Assembly (NCBI GenBank): GCA_007922195.1
Contig: ML682003.1
Span: forward strand, 4,196,028-4,260,027
Reading direction: 5' to 3'
DNA length: 64,000 nucleotides
Source of the DNA: Podocnemis expansa
Lineage: Eukaryota; Chordata; Testudines; Podocnemididae
Shown: in pieces, positions 61,770 to 64,000 of the stretch
How positions within the stretch are numbered: position 1 is the stretch's first letter
Layout of the letters: every line of letters begins with the position of its first letter
Program-made: the position numbers and the translations under genes
The notes under the pieces: generated by a model
The model's database searches: none
What the model was told of the DNA's origin: nothing
What the model saw: only the letters and a program-made list of their open reading frames with translations

Positions 61770-62152
61770 AGGCACCTGCCATCCCGAGAGAGCAGCCAAC
61801 ATGCATGGAATGGAGACGAATGTACAGTCCCCAAGGCCGGGCAGGGCTGGTCAGTCCTTCCTCTTTGACTTGCCCATCAGGGGCCTGGCAGTACCAGTCC
61901 CCCTGCGGCCCATGAGGGGACCCTGCCCCACACGTGGGGGAGGATAGGGGCTGGAAGGGTGTCCCTGGAGACCTGGAACAGGGAAGGCTGGGAAGAGAGG
62001 CATCTAGAGAGGGAAGAATGGGACCTACAGTCCACTAGACACCTTGGGGATCATCCTTCTATGGCAGGGCAGAGACTCCTGCATCCCACGTGGGTGGTTC
62101 TTCCATGGCTCAGACAGGCCAGGCTCCTGGAACACCCCACTCAGCTGGGCCC

Positions 62153-62335
62153 CTACTTTTTGCCAAGCTCATGAGCCCGCATGGTCGCAGCCTCCACAGC
62201 ATTCATGACAGTGGCCCGCAGTGCCCCCTTCTCCAGCTCATACAGGCCGTGGATGGTGGTGCCGCCTGGTGTGCAGACATCGCTGCGCAGCTTGGCCGGG
62301 TGCTCCCCTGTCTCCAGGATCATCTTTGCTGCTCC
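62153..62335 (-). CDS. PYCR3: PYCR3 last coding exon
   Basis: After acceptor CCTCTTGCAG the 183-nt exon encodes [20 protein letters not shown] through [16 protein letters not shown] and stop TAG (62153-62155). It ends like human SAVEAATCRAKELSRK. Confidence 0.96.
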   Translation of the reverse strand, partial: GAAKMILETGEHPAKLRSDVCTPGGTTIHGLYELEKGALRATVMNAVEAATMRAHELGKK

Positions 62336-63900
62336 CTGCAAGAGGTGGAAGATCAAAGGAGGGGGTGGGCAGGGGACTGTGCCCTCGCACACGGTGTGTG
62401 CCCTGCCCTCTGATTTGGAGAGCTAGAAGAGGGAAACTGGGCTGCATCCAACCTGCTCCCTCCCCAGGAAGGGAAGCCACTGCAACCTCATCCTGTGCTC
62501 CACAGCCACACTCCGCTTGCTAGGAAGCAGCACTCCCAGGCTTTCTCCTCCCCAGTGCAATACTTCCATAGCTCCTGCCAGCCAACCCCCAAATTCTCCC
62601 CAGGAAACGGAGGCATGGGAGGTTAAGTGACTTCCCTACTCTTCCACCAAGTCATAACCCAGGCGTCCCCAACCCAGCCACCTTCCTCGGTGGGCTAGAC
62701 TGTTATACGTGGTGGGAATGCCATTAAGATGCAAGTTAAGGGGAACCAGGTCAGAATCTCTCAAGAGCAATGCAATGAATCCACCCCATTGTAAATTCAC
62801 GATCTGCTTCCTCCAAGGGTTAGAAAATCTGCTTCACTGTGAAAGAAAGACTCATGGACTCAGCCTATTTGGCTTAAATAAGAGCAGGTTAAGGGGGTGA
62901 CTTGATTACAGCCTACGTGGGGAACAAATACTTGACAACGGGCTCCTCCATCCATCAAAGAAAGGTCTACAGATCCATGGCAGCAATTCAAATCTGGACA
63001 AATGCAGACTGGAAATAAGGGGCCTATTTTTAGAGAGAGAGTAATTAACCACAGGAGCAACTGTCCACAGATCACGATGGATTCTTCATCACTGGCGATT
63101 TTTAAATCCAGGCAGCTGTTTCTCTAAAAGCTCAGCTTGACAGACAGTTGGTCAGCTGGCAATACACAGATGAAAGGGCAGCTGGACACAGGTGCGCTCT
63201 TCCCCAGTCTGTCCATGCACCGATCCTGTGCTGTATCCTCCCCCCTCTTTATTTGCATGGTTTTCTGATTGGAAGGACTTTATGGCAGTTACTGATTCTT
63301 CCCGGATTTGTCCAGTGGAGCTGCTGCCACCTCTTCCCTCTTGTGGCCAAGCCAGGTTGGCCAAAGAGGCTTGTTTCTTCCAGTTCAGCCCCATCCAGTC
63401 CCAGATGCATCCCGATAAAGCTTTTGTATCGCCTCAGCTGGTGGAACTCAGGATTCTCAAGCAGCTGGCACCCAAAGCCCTCACACGCTTGGCTGATCTC
63501 AGCTCAGCCCAAATGGCAGAGTCCTTCAGAGACACTAAGGGGACAGGACCCAAGGGGAGGCTAGGCAGTTACAGCGAAGGAATTAGTGGGAGGGCTGACA
63601 GAGCCACAAGCCACAGGCGAGAGGCAGGGAAGTGATTCCCTAAGACGGATGACTTTTCCTGCTAGGGCCAGAGATGAGCTGCACCGGGAACTGCAGGTCA
63701 GCAGCAAGGAGCACTGGGGAGGGGGCACACCCAGAACAGTGGGGAGCTGTGGGACAGGACTGAGCTGAGGGGTGATCTAAAAAACTGAGACCTAAGTCCA
63801 AACTTACCAGCAGCGTCTGGGCTGCAATTTTATTGGCCAAGGGCCCAGGCATGCCCATCTTCACAGCACCTTCAGCCAGGGCTTCAGCGAACAAGTAAAC
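62153..63900 (-). CDS. PYCR3: Pyrroline-5-carboxylate reductase 3, last two coding exons
   Basis: PYCR3 (PYCRL) reduces pyrroline-5-carboxylate to proline with NAD(P)H, the last step of proline synthesis, in the ornithine-linked cytosolic branch. Two exons (63808-63900 and 62153-62335) join in phase 0 to give 91 residues of about 274. They read [20 protein letters not shown] then [11 protein letters not shown], and [20 protein letters not shown] then [20 protein letters not shown] to stop. This is the C-terminal dimerisation domain with the P5CR signature centred on [16 protein letters not shown]. Similarity is closer to PYCRL (human [20 protein letters not shown]) than to PYCR1 or PYCR2. The upstream exons are beyond 64000. 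It converges with TIGD5, as in mammals. Confidence 0.95.
62560..62700 (-). mobile_element. MIR-like SINE in PYCR3 intron
   Basis: GGAAACGGAGGCATGGGAGG and TTAAGTGACTTCCCTACTC match MIR in reverse. Confidence 0.6.
62730..63130 (+). mobile_element. Degraded CR1 in PYCR3 intron
   Basis: GACTCAGCCTATTTGGCTTA, GATTACAGCCTACGTGGGGA and GACTGGAAATAAGGGGCCTA follow the CR1 RT C-terminal region forward. It is diverged. Confidence 0.65.
63808..63900 (-). CDS. PYCR3: PYCR3 penultimate coding exon
   Basis: The 93-nt exon (acceptor GTGCTCCAG, donor GTAAGTTT) encodes 31 residues from [17 protein letters not shown] to IAAQTLL, in phase 0 on both sides. Confidence 0.94.
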
Positions 63901-64000
63901 CTGGAGCACGGAGAAACAGACGTTCAGGGACCAGCTAGGGAGGACGAGACACGGAGGCATCCCGATGTGGGTACCAGAACAGCCAGGCCAAACTGGCGGC

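Larger units (their letters stand above)
50296..62152. other. TIGD5-PYCR3 intergenic region
   Basis: About 11.9 kb between convergent genes. It includes the TIGD5 3' UTR, a 28-base T run (about 51470-51497), a SINE split by a MITE (53183-53675), a palindrome-rich MITE (56561-56900) and CR1 fragments (53060-53140, 56901-56990, 60640-61060). In 57000-60600 I see no gene or nameable repeat. Confidence 0.7.

Overview
The window looks like nuclear DNA of a vertebrate, most likely a hard-shelled (cryptodiran) turtle. The evidence is spliced genes with GT/AG introns, many CR1 LINE fragments, amniote MIR-like SINEs, and repeated copies of the tRNA-derived SINE with the core 'GTCCTGTGGCACTTAAAGAC' that I recognise from turtle genomes. 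The species call is inference; the vertebrate call is secure.

Four genes are present, in the same order and orientation as I recall for human 8q24.3. NAPRT is on the minus strand and only its first three coding exons are inside (647-8677). EEF1D is complete on the minus strand (12930-38430, with a probable non-coding first exon near 48184-48214). TIGD5 is a single-exon plus-strand gene (48490-50295). PYCR3 is on the minus strand and only its last two coding exons are inside (62153-63900). All splice junctions I assigned for these genes join in frame.

EEF1D encodes the delta subunit of the eEF1B guanine-exchange complex. It has a short translation-factor form starting at 34060 and a long form that adds a 1.28 kb 5' coding exon (37154-38430). 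That exon carries five copies of a tryptophan/YDxAE motif. A sixth copy sits at the start of the short form. A 72-nt in-frame cassette exon (19305-19376) appears to be optional. EEF1D and TIGD5 are head to head across one CpG-rich promoter region (about 47950-48600) that holds a 6-bp-based array of MYB-like sites. The four neighbours have no shared pathway: NAD salvage, translation elongation, a domesticated transposase, and proline synthesis.

The rest is intron and intergenic DNA full of mobile elements. These include CR1 fragments, turtle SINEs often arranged as fold-back pairs, MIRs, and many non-autonomous DNA transposons: hAT-like families with 8-bp target duplications, PIF/Harbinger-like MITEs with a TAA duplication, a 0.9 kb hairpin element, and a MITE with a private 78-bp tandem amplification. 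There is one 10-N assembly gap at 8356-8365. I see no CRISPR array, rRNA or tRNA gene, and no undescribed multi-gene system. The most unusual material is the transposon structures and the EEF1D long-isoform repeat.
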